A stretch of DNA of 64,000 bases from Pseudomonas sp. WJP1 (lineage in GTDB: Bacteria; Pseudomonadota; Gammaproteobacteria; Pseudomonadales; Pseudomonadaceae): assembly GCF_028471945.1 (NCBI RefSeq), contig NZ_CP110128.1:5855001-5919000 (forward strand), given 5' to 3'. The translations under genes and the position numbers were made by a program. The notes under the pieces were generated by a model. That model made no database searches. It was given only the letters and a program-made list of their open reading frames with translations, and had not been told where the DNA came from. Below are positions 8,923-19,000 of this stretch, piece after piece. The first letter of the stretch is position 1; every line of letters begins with the position of its first letter.

Positions 8923-10050
8923 ATGACGTTAGCGCGCGATCACCGGATCGATTTTTTTCGCGGCCTGGCACTGATCTTCATTTTCTGGGATCACGTGCCG
9001 CACAACCCTTTGGGACAAATCACGCTGCGCAACTTCGGCTTCAGCGATGCCGCAGAAGTCTTCGTGTTCCTGGCCGGTTACGCGGCCGTCCTGGCCTACG
9101 GCAAAGTCCTGGCGCGCGAGGGCTTTTTGATCGCCTGCGTGAAAATCCTGCGCCGCGCCTGGGTGCTCTATGTGGTGCACATCTTCCTGCTGGCGATGCT
9201 GATGGGCATCGTGTTCTTCGCCAACAGCCATGTGGAAACCCGCGACCTGGTGGAAGAAATGGGCATGCGCCATTTCATCAGCGACCCTCAGCAGGCCTTG
9301 ATCGATGAGCTGTTGCTGCGTTTCAAACCGAACCTGATGGACCCGCTGCCGCTGTACATCGTGCTGCTGGCGGGCTTGCCGCTGGTGCTGCCGATACTGG
9401 TGCGCAAGGTCTGGCCGGTGGTAGCGGTGTCCTTTGCGCTATACCTGACCGTGCCGTTGTTCGGCTGGAACCTGGCCGCGATCAAGGATGGCGTCTGGTA
9501 CTTCAACCCCGTCGCCTGGCAACTGTTGTTTGTCCTTGGCGGCGCGGCGGCGATACAGGCTCAACGCCCACGTTTGCCCGACACCCGGCCGCTGGTGCGC
9601 CAGCCGTTGTTCATGACCGCGGCGGTGTATTCCGTACTCGCCGCAGTGCTGACCATCGCCTGGCGCTGGCCACAGATCCACGACGCCCTGATGCCTGCCA
9701 GCCTGGGCAACCTGCTGTATCCGATCAGCAAGACCAACCTGTCGCCGGTGCGCCTGCTGCACTTCCTGGCGCTGGCCTACGTCACCGCGAAACTGCTGCC
9801 CGATACCGGCTGGACACAAAACTGGCTGGCACAGCAAAGCTGTCGCATGGGGCGTTTTTCCCTGGAGATTTTTTGCCTGGGCGTACTGCTGGCCCCCCTG
9901 GCGGACATGCTCAACGCGCTGACCGACGATGCGTTCGCCATGCAGATCTTCACGGCATTGGTTGGGGCTGGGTTGATGGCGTTGCTGGGGGCGTGGCTTG
10001 AGTTCAACAAGCGTTTGAACCGACCCGTTCCGGCGGTCACCGCCTTGTAA
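8923..10050 (+). CDS. OpgC-type membrane acyltransferase
   Basis: A 375-residue protein with about ten membrane segments and the OpgC/MdoC family start (RDHRIDFFRGLALIFIFWDH). OpgC adds succinyl groups to osmoregulated periplasmic glucans. The family is related to acyltransferase-3 proteins, and the substrate here could be another glycan. A TTG at 8872 is in frame, but the ATG at 8923 gives the conserved N-terminus. It is divergent from the gtr operon, so two envelope-glycan decorating functions sit side by side. No opgG/opgH genes are in the window. Confidence 0.82.
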   Translation: MTLARDHRIDFFRGLALIFIFWDHVPHNPLGQITLRNFGFSDAAEVFVFLAGYAAVLAYGKVLAREGFLIACVKILRRAWVLYVVHIFLLAMLMGIVFFANSHVETRDLVEEMGMRHFISDPQQALIDELLLRFKPNLMDPLPLYIVLLAGLPLVLPILVRKVWPVVAVSFALYLTVPLFGWNLAAIKDGVWYFNPVAWQLLFVLGGAAAIQAQRPRLPDTRPLVRQPLFMTAAVYSVLAAVLTIAWRWPQIHDALMPASLGNLLYPISKTNLSPVRLLHFLALAYVTAKLLPDTGWTQNWLAQQSCRMGRFSLEIFCLGVLLAPLADMLNALTDDAFAMQIFTALVGAGLMALLGAWLEFNKRLNRPVPAVTAL

Positions 10051-10071
10051 AAAAAAGCCGTGTTTAAGAAC

Positions 10072-10828
10072 TGGATTGGGGGGATATCCGTTGCTGCGGT
10101 AACGGCCGCTATTGGTTCCGCCCTTACGGCGGGTCACTTTTGAAAAAAGAGCCCAAAAGTAACCAAAAGGCTCTTGCCCCACCACTCGGTGCCTCGCCTA
10201 GGCTCGGCATGCCCTCTCTCCGGCATTGCTCCGTGGGTCGCCGCGATGGGCCATCCCTGGCCCAGCGCGGCTAAACCGGCGTCCTGCCGGTTTACCCACT
10301 GCGCAATGCCTGCGTTCGGCCATCGTGGTTAACGGGGCACCCAGATCAAAAACAAAAGCGAGGCGGCCTGACAGCCGACCTGACTTTTACGGCTGCACTT
10401 GACTCCCTGTAGGAGCCAGGCTTGCCGGCGAACCAGGCGCTGCGGTGTGTCTGTTGTACCGCGTTATCGTTCTTCGCCGGCAAGCCTGGCTCCTACAAGG
10501 GGAATGCGTACGGCTCCCGATCAGGTCGGCTGTCAGGCCGCCTCGCTTTTGCTTTGGCTTTTGATTTTCTTGCCCCATCGAGAGGCCGAGTGGAGGTTCT
10601 GCGCAGTGGGTAAAACGGCATGGATGCCGGTTTAGCCGCGCTGGGCCAAGGATGGCCCATCGCGGCGACCCACGGAGCAGGACCGGAGCGAGGGCATGGC
10701 GAGCCTTAGCGAGCCACCGAACGTCAGGGGCAAGAGCCCTTGGTTACTTGGGGCTCTTCCAAGTGACTCGCCGTAAGGGCGAAACCATAAGTGGCCGTTA
10801 CCGCAGAAATGGATATACACCCAATCCA
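10072..10828. repeat. Long imperfect inverted repeat element (~757 bp)
   Basis: The left arm (10072-10383) and the right arm (10521-10828) are imperfect reverse complements over roughly 310 bases. Shared blocks include CTGCGGTAACGGCC at the outer edge, GGGTCGCCGCGATGGGCCAT and GCCCAGCGCGGCTAAACCGG in the middle, and GCGAGGCGGCCTGACAGCCG at the inner edge. The outer ends carry a smaller palindrome of the GGATTGGG...ATATCC type. The spacer holds a REP pair. It fills nearly the whole 809-bp gap between the OpgC-type gene and the convergent permease gene. Short open frames inside it are not supported as genes. Confidence 0.85.
10407..10500. repeat. REP-like inverted repeat in the loop of the long palindrome
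   Basis: Arms CTGTAGGAGCCAGGCTTGCC and GGCAAGCCTGGCTCCTACAAG enclose about 45 bases. The arm sequence is the same subtype as the pair at 34923-35005 (CCAGGCTTGCCGGCGAA). Confidence 0.88.
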
Positions 10829-10859
10829 AATATGCACCTCCCCCCGCGTGCGCTAAACG

Positions 10860-12281
10860 TTACGAAGCCGAACGCACCGCACCCTGCGCCACATTGGTCG
10901 GTTGCAGCTTGAACATATAGAACAACACCGTCAGCAGCACCAGGAACGCAGGCCCTACATACAGCGCCACGCGCGTGTCCGGGAAGTACGCCATCAGGCC
11001 GACCACCAGCACCAGGAATGCCAGCGCCAGGTAAGAGCTGATCGGGTACAACCACATGCGGTATTTGAGGCCGGCACGCTCGCTGGCGCTCAGGCCTTTG
11101 CGGAACTTGAGCTGGGCCAGCAGGATCATCACCCAGGTCCAGATTGCGCCGAAGGTGGCAATCGCCGTCACCCAGACAAACACCTTCTCAGGCACCAGGT
11201 AGTTGAGCAGTACGCCCAGCAGCAGGGCGCCAATCGACAGCAGCAAGGCGCGACGCGGCACGCCGTTGCTGGAGGTCTTGGCGAAACCGGCCGGGGCCTG
11301 GCCGTTCTGCGCCAGGCTGTAGAGCATGCGCCCGGTGCTGAAGATGCCGCCGTTGCAGGACGACAGCGCGGCCGTGATCACCACGAAATTGATGATGCCG
11401 GCGGCGGTCTTGATGCCCAGGCGCTCGAAGGTCATCACGAACGGGCTGCCCTGGGTACCGATTTCGTTCCACGGGTAGATCGACAGGATCACGAACAGCG
11501 CACCGACGTAGAACAGCAGGATCCGCCAGAACACCGAGCCGATTGCGCTGGGAATGGTCTTTTGCGGGTTTTTCGCTTCACCAGCGGTCAGGCCGATCAT
11601 CTCCACGCCGAGGTAGGCGAACATGACCATTTGCAGGGACATCAACACGCCCTGCACGCCGTTTGGCATGAAACCGCCATGGGTCCAGAGGTTGGAAATC
11701 CCCAAGGCCACACCGTCGTTGCCGAAACCGAATGCGATGATGCCGATACCACCGAGCACCATCGCAATGATGGTGACGATCTTGATCAGGGCGAACCAGA
11801 ATTCGAATTCACCGAAGGCCTTCACCGCGATCAGGTTGATCGAACCCATGCTGACCAATGCCGCCAGCGCCCAGATCCAGCGCGGCACATCGGGGAACCA
11901 GACGCCCATGTACACCGCCACGGCGGTGATTTCCGCAACACAGGTCACCAGCCACAGGAACCAGTAGTTCCAACCGGTCAGGAAGCCCGCCAGCGGGCCG
12001 AGGTAGTCTTGGGCGTAACGGCTGAACGAGCCGGCGACCGGGTTGTGCACGGCCATTTCGCCGAGCGCGCGCATGATCACCAGGATGGCCAGGCCGCCGA
12101 TGATGTAGGACAGCATGATGGCCGGGCCAGCCATTTCAATGGCCTTGGCCGAACCGAGAAACAGACCGACGCCGATACAGGCACCGAGTGCCATCAAGCG
12201 GATATGCCGTTCGCCGAGTTCACGTTTGAGCGGGCCGCCCTGGGCGGTCTCGCCGTGGGGCAGGTGATTGCCTACGGGCAT
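10860..12281 (-). CDS. Amino-acid permease (APC superfamily, AAT type)
   Basis: A 473-residue transporter with about twelve membrane helices. The AAT-family hallmark near the N-terminus is present (RHIRLMALGACIGVGLFLGS), followed by GGLAILVIMRALGEMA and SFSRYAQDYLGPLAGF. It imports an amino acid by proton symport. The sequence resembles ProY/CycA/GabP-like permeases without clearly selecting one. An in-frame upstream extension to 12347 exists, but the ATG at 12281 with GAGG about 9 bases ahead is the likely start. It is transcribed alone. The 456 bp upstream hold a repeat and no gene. Confidence 0.87.
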   Translation of the reverse strand: MPVGNHLPHGETAQGGPLKRELGERHIRLMALGACIGVGLFLGSAKAIEMAGPAIMLSYIIGGLAILVIMRALGEMAVHNPVAGSFSRYAQDYLGPLAGFLTGWNYWFLWLVTCVAEITAVAVYMGVWFPDVPRWIWALAALVSMGSINLIAVKAFGEFEFWFALIKIVTIIAMVLGGIGIIAFGFGNDGVALGISNLWTHGGFMPNGVQGVLMSLQMVMFAYLGVEMIGLTAGEAKNPQKTIPSAIGSVFWRILLFYVGALFVILSIYPWNEIGTQGSPFVMTFERLGIKTAAGIINFVVITAALSSCNGGIFSTGRMLYSLAQNGQAPAGFAKTSSNGVPRRALLLSIGALLLGVLLNYLVPEKVFVWVTAIATFGAIWTWVMILLAQLKFRKGLSASERAGLKYRMWLYPISSYLALAFLVLVVGLMAYFPDTRVALYVGPAFLVLLTVLFYMFKLQPTNVAQGAVRSAS

Positions 12282-12620
12282 GGGGTACAACCTCGTATTG
12301 TTATTGGATATATCCACCGAGTGGCGAAGCGTTGACCGATAAGCCATCGCCTCCCTTGACCGACCCTGCTTCGTGGGCAGAACCGTCTTGCAGGCCGAAA
12401 CCTGCGAGATCAGCGGGGGTGCAGTATAAAAAGCTCGCGACAGAGATTTTCACTCTATAAACCACAAAAATCAGGTGTAAATCTCGGTGAAAGCGCTATC
12501 CACGGAGATGGATTATCTGGGTCTTGTAGGAATTTTCGCTTTTTGAAACGGCGGCGAGTATTGCACGGTATTGGTGCGTCGTCATGTCCCGGCAATCCTC
12601 TCGAGGGCTCTAGATCAGAC

Positions 12621-12704
12621 CTGTAGGAGCTGCCGCAGGCTGCGATCTTTTGATTTGCTTTTAAAAGACAAGATCAAAAGATCGCAGCCTTCGGCAGCGC
12701 CTAC
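12621..12704. repeat. Inverted repeat of the GCTGCCG...GATCTTTTGAT type
   Basis: Arms CTGTAGGAGCTGCCGCAGGC / TGCGATCTTTTGAT and ATCAAAAGATCGCA / GCCTTCGGCAGCGCCTAC form a long hairpin. It is the only clear feature in the 456-bp space between the divergent permease and penicillin-binding-protein genes (12282-12737). The remainder is AT-richer and presumably contains both promoters. Confidence 0.85.
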
Positions 12705-12737
12705 TAAGCTTCAGACAAGTCAGATCAATCTGCGTGA

Positions 12738-15700
12738 ATGGATCAATCGACTATGGGCGCTTTACAGCAAAACGATTCGAGTACAACCGTGGTCCAGACT
12801 GAACCTGTGGATGAAGCGCCGATACCTGAAAAACCTCCTCGCAGCCGCGTCAAGCACGGCTGGAAAGCGTTTTGGTTGTTGTTGGTAATCATTGCGATTG
12901 TCGTAGGCCTGGCGGCGTCCAAGGAGATGCGCACCTCGAGGTTTCAAGCCAGGGAAGTCAGCAAGTTTGCCAAAACCCTGAGCTATGAACTCAAACCCGG
13001 TCCCAGCGACGCGATTCATTACCCTGGCGCCGGGCCATTCGACCTGCGCCTGGGTTACAGCTCGCTGGATGAATTCCTGCCGCGCCTGCTCAAGCGTGAT
13101 TACGTCATTTCCGCCCAGACCCGGTTTTCCCAGGCCTTGATGGACTACACGGACAAGGGCCTGTTCGTGCCTTATGCGGAGAAAATCCAGGCGGGATTGT
13201 CCATCACCGATTGCCGCGCAAACCCCTTGTATCAGTACAAGTATCCGCAACAGCTCTACGACAGCTTCGAGGCGATCCCGCCGGTGGTGGTCAATAGCCT
13301 GCTGTTTATCGAAAACCGCTTTTTGCTCGACCCGCGCCAACCCCTCGCCAACCCCGCGGTGGACTGGCCGCGCTTCGGCATGGCGGCGTATACCCAGGTC
13401 GCCAAGATGTTGCACCTGCCCGGTCAATCGGCGGGTGGCAGTACCCTGGCTACGCAACTGGAGAAGTATCGGCACTCACCCGATGGCTTGACCGTGTCGG
13501 GCGGGGAAAAAATACGCCAGATGATTTCCGCCACCGTGCGCGCCTATCAGGATGGGCCGCAAACGCTCAAGGCGCGGCAAAACGTGGTGCGCGATTACCT
13601 CAATAGCGTGCCGCTGTCGGCGGTGCCGGGCCACGGTGAAGTGCATGGCATGGCCGAGGGTTTGCGCGTGTGGTACGGCGCCGACTTCAACAAGGCCAAC
13701 GAAACCCTGGCGAGTAATGCCACCGATCCGCAAAGCATGGCGGAAAAAGGCCTGGCCCTGCGCGAGATGCTGTCGTTGATGATTGCCCAGCGCCGCCCCT
13801 CCCATTACCTGACCAAGGGCCACGATGAACTGGCCGACCTTACCAACAGCCACATTCGCCTGCTGGCTCAAAACGGCGTAATCGATGCACCTTTTGCCGC
13901 GGCGGCATTGGCCAGCAAAGTCACGTACCGCGACTGGGCGACCCAACCGACCATTCAACCGATCGAAACCAACAAGGGCATCAGCGTGGCGCGCAGCCGC
14001 CTGGCCGGGTTGCTCAATCGTCCGCTGTACGATCTGGACCGGCTCGACCTCTCGGCCACCAGCACCCTGCAAGGCGAGCTGCAAACCCAGGCCACCGCCT
14101 ACCTCAAGCGCCTGGCCGACCCGGCCTATGCCGCCGAAATCGGCCTGATGGGCGAACGCTTGCTGACCCCCACCAGCACCACCCAGGTGCGCTACAGCTT
14201 CACGCTGTTCGAGCTGACACCGGATGGCTCACGAGTGCGGGTACAAACCGACAGCACCGATCAACCCTTCGATATCAATGAAGGCAGCAAACTGGAACTG
14301 GGCTCCACCGCCAAAATGCGCGTGCTGACCACTTACCTGCAGATCATTGCCGAGTTGCACGACAAATATGGCGAAATGTCCGTCCCGGATCTGAAGAAAC
14401 TTGAGGTGCCGGAACAGGATCGCCTGAGCCGCTGGGTGGTCGACTACCTGATCCAGAACAAGGACCACAGCCTGCAACCCATGCTCGGCGCCGCGCTGGA
14501 TCGCAAGTACTCCGCCAGCCCCGGCGAAGCGTTTTTCACTGGTGGCGGCTTGCACACGTTCAATAACTTCCGCAAGGAAGACAACGGCCGCAACCCGACC
14601 CTGCGCGATGCCCTGCGGGAATCGATCAACCTGCCGTTCATTCGCCTGATGCGCGACATCGTGCGCTACACCACGTATTCGGGCCCTAACAACAGGGCCG
14701 AATTGCTCAAGGACGACCGCGACCCCCGGCGCCAGGAGTACCTGGCTTCCTTTGCCGACCGCGAAGGCACGTCGTTCCTGCTCAAGTTCTGGAAAAAATA
14801 CCGCAACAAGGACACCCAGGCGCGCCTCGAGACCTTCCTCGACAGCATGCGCCCGACACCGATTCGCCTGGCCGCCGTGCACCGTTACCTGTTGCCGCAG
14901 GCCAGCCAGCAAAGCTTCAACACCTTTGTGCGTTCGCACCTCACCGGCGAAAAGGCCAGCATCGACAAGGAGAAACTCACCGACGAGCGCCTCGAACGCC
15001 TGTACCTCGCCTATGGACCCGGCACCTACGACTTGCCCGACCAGGGTTTCATCGCCAAGGTCCACCCACTGGACCTGTGGATGATGGGCTACTTGCTGAG
15101 CCACCCGGACGCCACATTCAAGGACATCGTCAAAGCCAGCCAATTCGAGCGCCAGGAAGTCTACAGCTGGCTGTTCAAGAGCCGTCACAAGGGCGCGCGG
15201 GACAACCGGATCCGCACCATCCTGGAGATCGAAGCCTTCCTCGACATTCACCAGCGCTGGCAGCAAGTCGGCTACCCGTTCGATCATCTGGTGCCATCGC
15301 TGGCCACCGCCATCGGCAGTTCCGGCGACCGTCCGGCTGCTTTGGCCGAGCTGATCGGTACCATCCTCAACGACGGCGTACGCATGCCGACGCTGCGCAT
15401 CGACAGCCTGCACTTCGCGGCGAACACACCCTATGAAACCAAGCTGATCAATGACCCGGATGTCGGCAAGCGGGTGATGCCGTCCGAGGTTGCCACGGCC
15501 ATGCGCGAAGCCTTGTCGCAGGTGGTGGACGCCGGTACGGCCAAACGCGTTGCCGGCAGCTTCACCACCCCGGATGGCAAAGCCCTGGCCATGGGTGGCA
15601 AGACCGGTACCGGTGACAACCGCATCGAGGCCATCGGTTCAGGCGGTCGCATCCTCAGCTCGAAGTCGATCAACCGCACTGCGACCTTCGTGTTTTACAT

Positions 15701-15878
15701 CGGCGACACCCATTTCGGCACCCTGACCGCGTTCGTGCCGGGGCGCACGGCCGAAGCCTTCAAGTTCACCTCGGCCTTGCCGGTACAAGTACTCAAGGGC
15801 ATGGCACCGATTCTCACGCCGTATCTGCAACCGGGGAGCAACAGTCAGTGCCTGCCGGTCGAGGTGGCACGGCGCTGA
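12738..15878 (+). CDS. Atypical bifunctional penicillin-binding protein (GT51 + transpeptidase)
   Basis: A 1046-residue protein with a cytoplasmic proline-rich N-terminus, one membrane helix (about residues 48-62) and a periplasmic part. A family-51 glycosyltransferase domain is marked by FIENRF with Glu192 and by GGSTLATQLEK (233-243). Transpeptidase motifs follow: STAK with Ser523, SIN at 629-631 and KTGT at 955-958. Both peptidoglycan polymerising and cross-linking activity are therefore plausible. It is longer than PBP1a/1b, and the SIN-to-KTG distance of about 325 residues is unusual, implying a large insertion. The ATG at 12738 is the longest start; an ATG at 12753 is possible. It lies upstream of the toxin-like gene, separated by about 140 bp. 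Confidence 0.8.
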   Translation: MDQSTMGALQQNDSSTTVVQTEPVDEAPIPEKPPRSRVKHGWKAFWLLLVIIAIVVGLAASKEMRTSRFQAREVSKFAKTLSYELKPGPSDAIHYPGAGPFDLRLGYSSLDEFLPRLLKRDYVISAQTRFSQALMDYTDKGLFVPYAEKIQAGLSITDCRANPLYQYKYPQQLYDSFEAIPPVVVNSLLFIENRFLLDPRQPLANPAVDWPRFGMAAYTQVAKMLHLPGQSAGGSTLATQLEKYRHSPDGLTVSGGEKIRQMISATVRAYQDGPQTLKARQNVVRDYLNSVPLSAVPGHGEVHGMAEGLRVWYGADFNKANETLASNATDPQSMAEKGLALREMLSLMIAQRRPSHYLTKGHDELADLTNSHIRLLAQNGVIDAPFAAAALASKVTYRDWATQPTIQPIETNKGISVARSRLAGLLNRPLYDLDRLDLSATSTLQGELQTQATAYLKRLADPAYAAEIGLMGERLLTPTSTTQVRYSFTLFELTPDGSRVRVQTDSTDQPFDINEGSKLELGSTAKMRVLTTYLQIIAELHDKYGEMSVPDLKKLEVPEQDRLSRWVVDYLIQNKDHSLQPMLGAALDRKYSASPGEAFFTGGGLHTFNNFRKEDNGRNPTLRDALRESINLPFIRLMRDIVRYTTYSGPNNRAELLKDDRDPRRQEYLASFADREGTSFLLKFWKKYRNKDTQARLETFLDSMRPTPIRLAAVHRYLLPQASQQSFNTFVRSHLTGEKASIDKEKLTDERLERLYLAYGPGTYDLPDQGFIAKVHPLDLWMMGYLLSHPDATFKDIVKASQFERQEVYSWLFKSRHKGARDNRIRTILEIEAFLDIHQRWQQVGYPFDHLVPSLATAIGSSGDRPAALAELIGTILNDGVRMPTLRIDSLHFAANTPYETKLINDPDVGKRVMPSEVATAMREALSQVVDAGTAKRVAGSFTTPDGKALAMGGKTGTGDNRIEAIGSGGRILSSKSINRTATFVFYIGDTHFGTLTAFVPGRTAEAFKFTSALPVQVLKGMAPILTPYLQPGSNSQCLPVEVARR

Positions 15879-16022
15879 AGAACGCCGGGTGGTACATAGT
15901 TATTTTCGGCATGGATAATTCAAATGGTTTAAGCGGACAGACACCGATTCGGCAACGATAAAACCGACTTTTACTTTAAGCCCCGAGCGTTAGGCTGGAA
16001 CGCCACTTAACGCTTGAGGTTT

Positions 16023-19000
16023 ATGCAAAACATGCCGCACATACATGGACGTATATCTGCTGACACCGGCGAAGAAAAAGGTCGCCACTACGACTTCATC
16101 CAGAGCCGGATCCACCCCACGTTCAAGGGCGCCTCGCGCCAACGCATTCGCGAACTGAGCCAAACCAAAAGCACGTCTGAGCAGTGGACAACGATCTCCA
16201 GGGTTTTCGACCACACGCCGTTGCAACAGGCCAACCTCGAACTCTGGTCAGCCCAAAACAGCGTCGACCGCACTCTGGAGAAAGTCCAGGGCGTCTACGA
16301 GTTCGCCGAACCGTTACTCACCGATGCCCTGCTGAAACAGTACAGGGTTGATGTCGATGTAACCCAAACCTGCCTGTACCTCTACCTACCGAAAACCCTG
16401 CCCTGGTACGCCAGCGACCTGGGTGGCGTGGTCACCCGCACCGTCTCGTTGCTGGACGCGGCCCTGCACAACTTTTCGAGCAAGGAAACCTGCGAAGCGG
16501 ACTCGGACTTCATCAGCCAGCCCGATGCGCGCGGGCACTTCGATATCTTGCCGATCAAACGCAAGATGAGCATCGCCCAGTTCCAGGGCCTGTGCCGTGA
16601 GCTGGACATCGGCGCACGCTACAACAAGTACCTGGAAGAACAGCTAAAGCCCAAGGACGGTCTCGCCCAAGGCGTCTTGAAACGCAAGCTCATCGAGAGC
16701 GACAAGGCCGCGTTCAAGGCCGCCGCGCAACTGGCGGTCCTGACCGGGGACATCGACGCGCAAGCCCGAGACCTGATCCTGAGCATGCTCGATGGCCAGC
16801 GCAACCTCACCCGCAAAGGCTGGGTGATGGAGTTCAGCGAGTTGTCCATTCTCGACAGCCGGCTGACCGGCATCGTGTTGCTCACCGCCCGGGCGGAGCA
16901 AGACCCGCGCGCCGTCACGCCGGTGATTGCCTATGTCCCGCAAGACCCAGAGCACCCGCTCAAGGAATACGCATCGGGCGTCGCCTTGCTGGATGAACTG
17001 ACCCGCCAACTGCGCGCCAACCTTGTCGTGTCATCCACCGGCATGACCTACCAGCAATACTTCAGCCGGTTCGTCGATCAGGCGGACCGTGGGCATTTTT
17101 TCGGCGGGCTGCAACAGCGTCTGTTCGAAGTGAAATGGCATGAAAAAGCACCGCTGGACCCGGGGCCGAGCTGGCGCGAAGTGCCCGTCACCACCCCCAA
17201 CCTGCACTTCGGGACGACCCCGTTCACCGGCGAACTCTGGCAGTACCGCTTCGAACTAAAACTCAGCAAAGTCCTCAACGACGCCAGGTACATCGCCGTG
17301 TCCACCGCCGAGGCCGACTCCAACGCTCGCTGGGCCTGGTGGGAGAACTTCAGGAAAATAGTCTCGGACCTCTTCAACATCGCCCTGATGGTCGTCACGC
17401 CTTTCGTTCCCGGGCTGGGTGAGATGATGTTGGTTTACTCCGCGTACCAGATGACCAGCGACGTCGTCGAAGGCATCCTCGACCTCACCATGGGCTTGCG
17501 GATCGAAGCGGGCGAGCATATTACCGCTGCGGTCACCGACTTCCTGTCACTGGTGGCGTTTGCCGCCGGCGGCCAGATCGGTGAGGTGGCGCGCCTGAAA
17601 CTGTCGCCGCTGATCGAAGGCATGAAACCGGTGACCCTGCCCAATGGCGAACCCCGCCTTTGGAACCCCGACCTCACCCCCTATCAACGGCCCGATGTGC
17701 AGCTGCCGACGGACTCGCGTCCTGACGCGCTGGGGCTGCATACCCACGAGGGCGAAAAAATCCTGCCGCTGGAGAATCAGCACTACGCCCTGCAACAGGA
17801 TGCGCAAACCGGCACCTGGCGAGTCAAGCACCCCGAACGCGACAATGCCTATCAACCGGAAGTGAAACACAACGGTCGTGGCGCCTGGACCCATGAAGCG
17901 GAAAACCCGCGCACCTGGGAACGCCCGACCCTGATGCGCCGCCTCGGCCACTCGGTAGAGGCCTTTACCGACGCCGACCTCGAACAGGTACGCATCGCCA
18001 GCGGCACCGACGAAGGTGCGTTGCGCCGCCTGTATGCCGACAACACTGCCCCGCCGCCCTTGCTTGAAGACAGCCTCACTCGCTTGCGCATCCAGCGCCA
18101 GGCCCGGCAAAACGTGGAGAACATTCGCACGGGCCAGGCACTCGATGCTGACGCGTACTGGTTTGAGCCGCTGGCGACTTACCTGGACGGCTGGCCGGAG
18201 GACAAAGCCCTGAAGGTCTATGAAAAAACCGATAGGACCGGCCCGTTCCGTCAGTATGGCAATGCCGAGGCAACGAACGAGCAGACGCTATCCACTAGCC
18301 TGGCACAGCTCACAAGCGCCGAGTTCGCCCCTGACCTGGTCGAGTTTCTCAGCGAAGAAGAACTGCGGGCCGTGTTAGGCAGCCCGGAGGACAAAAGTGC
18401 GCAAGTGCAGACGATGCGCGATCGCCTCGCGGATGAAGCCACCCGGCTGAACACCGACATCGTCAATCAGCTGTATCAGGGTGCGCAAGCCTGCGACGAT
18501 GCGCAGGTGAGCCTGATCCGGCAGACTTACCCCGAGCTGCCATCCAGTGCAGCCAGTATCCTGCTGGACACTGCCGAGCCGGGCGAGCGCACTCGCCTGA
18601 CCCAGGAGCAACGGCTACCCCTGAGCCTCAAGACCCGCGCCCGTGAAGCCGCGTTCGAAGCCCGGACGAACCATGCCTACGAGGGTTTCCACGACGGCGC
18701 GCAGTGGTCGGTGCAAACCGAAAGCCTGGCGCTGAACGCCTTGAGGATTCATACCGACACCTTCGCGCAGCTGCGCATCGAGGTTCGCGAAGGCGCCACT
18801 GATGGCACCGTGCGCACGAGCGTAGGGAACCCGGACGCATCGACCGTTCGGCTGCTGGTCCGAAACGAGCCGAACCAGTTCGGAGTATGGGACGACGCCA
18901 ACGGCAAACTGCATGACGCCACTGATTTCTACGAAGCCGTCCTCAATGCCATGCCAAGCGAAAAACGCGCACAGCTTGGCTATCAACCAGGCCAGGGCGA

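Noticed and set aside
10387..10912. Short open frames inside the long palindrome (63-86 codons)
   Set aside because: They lie wholly in repeat sequence, are Arg/Ser/Cys-rich as expected from GC-rich noncoding DNA, and show no ribosome sites or family resemblance.
12571..12888. 105-codon frame overlapping the start of the PBP gene
   Set aside because: It runs through the intergenic repeat and then another frame of the PBP gene; no support as a protein.
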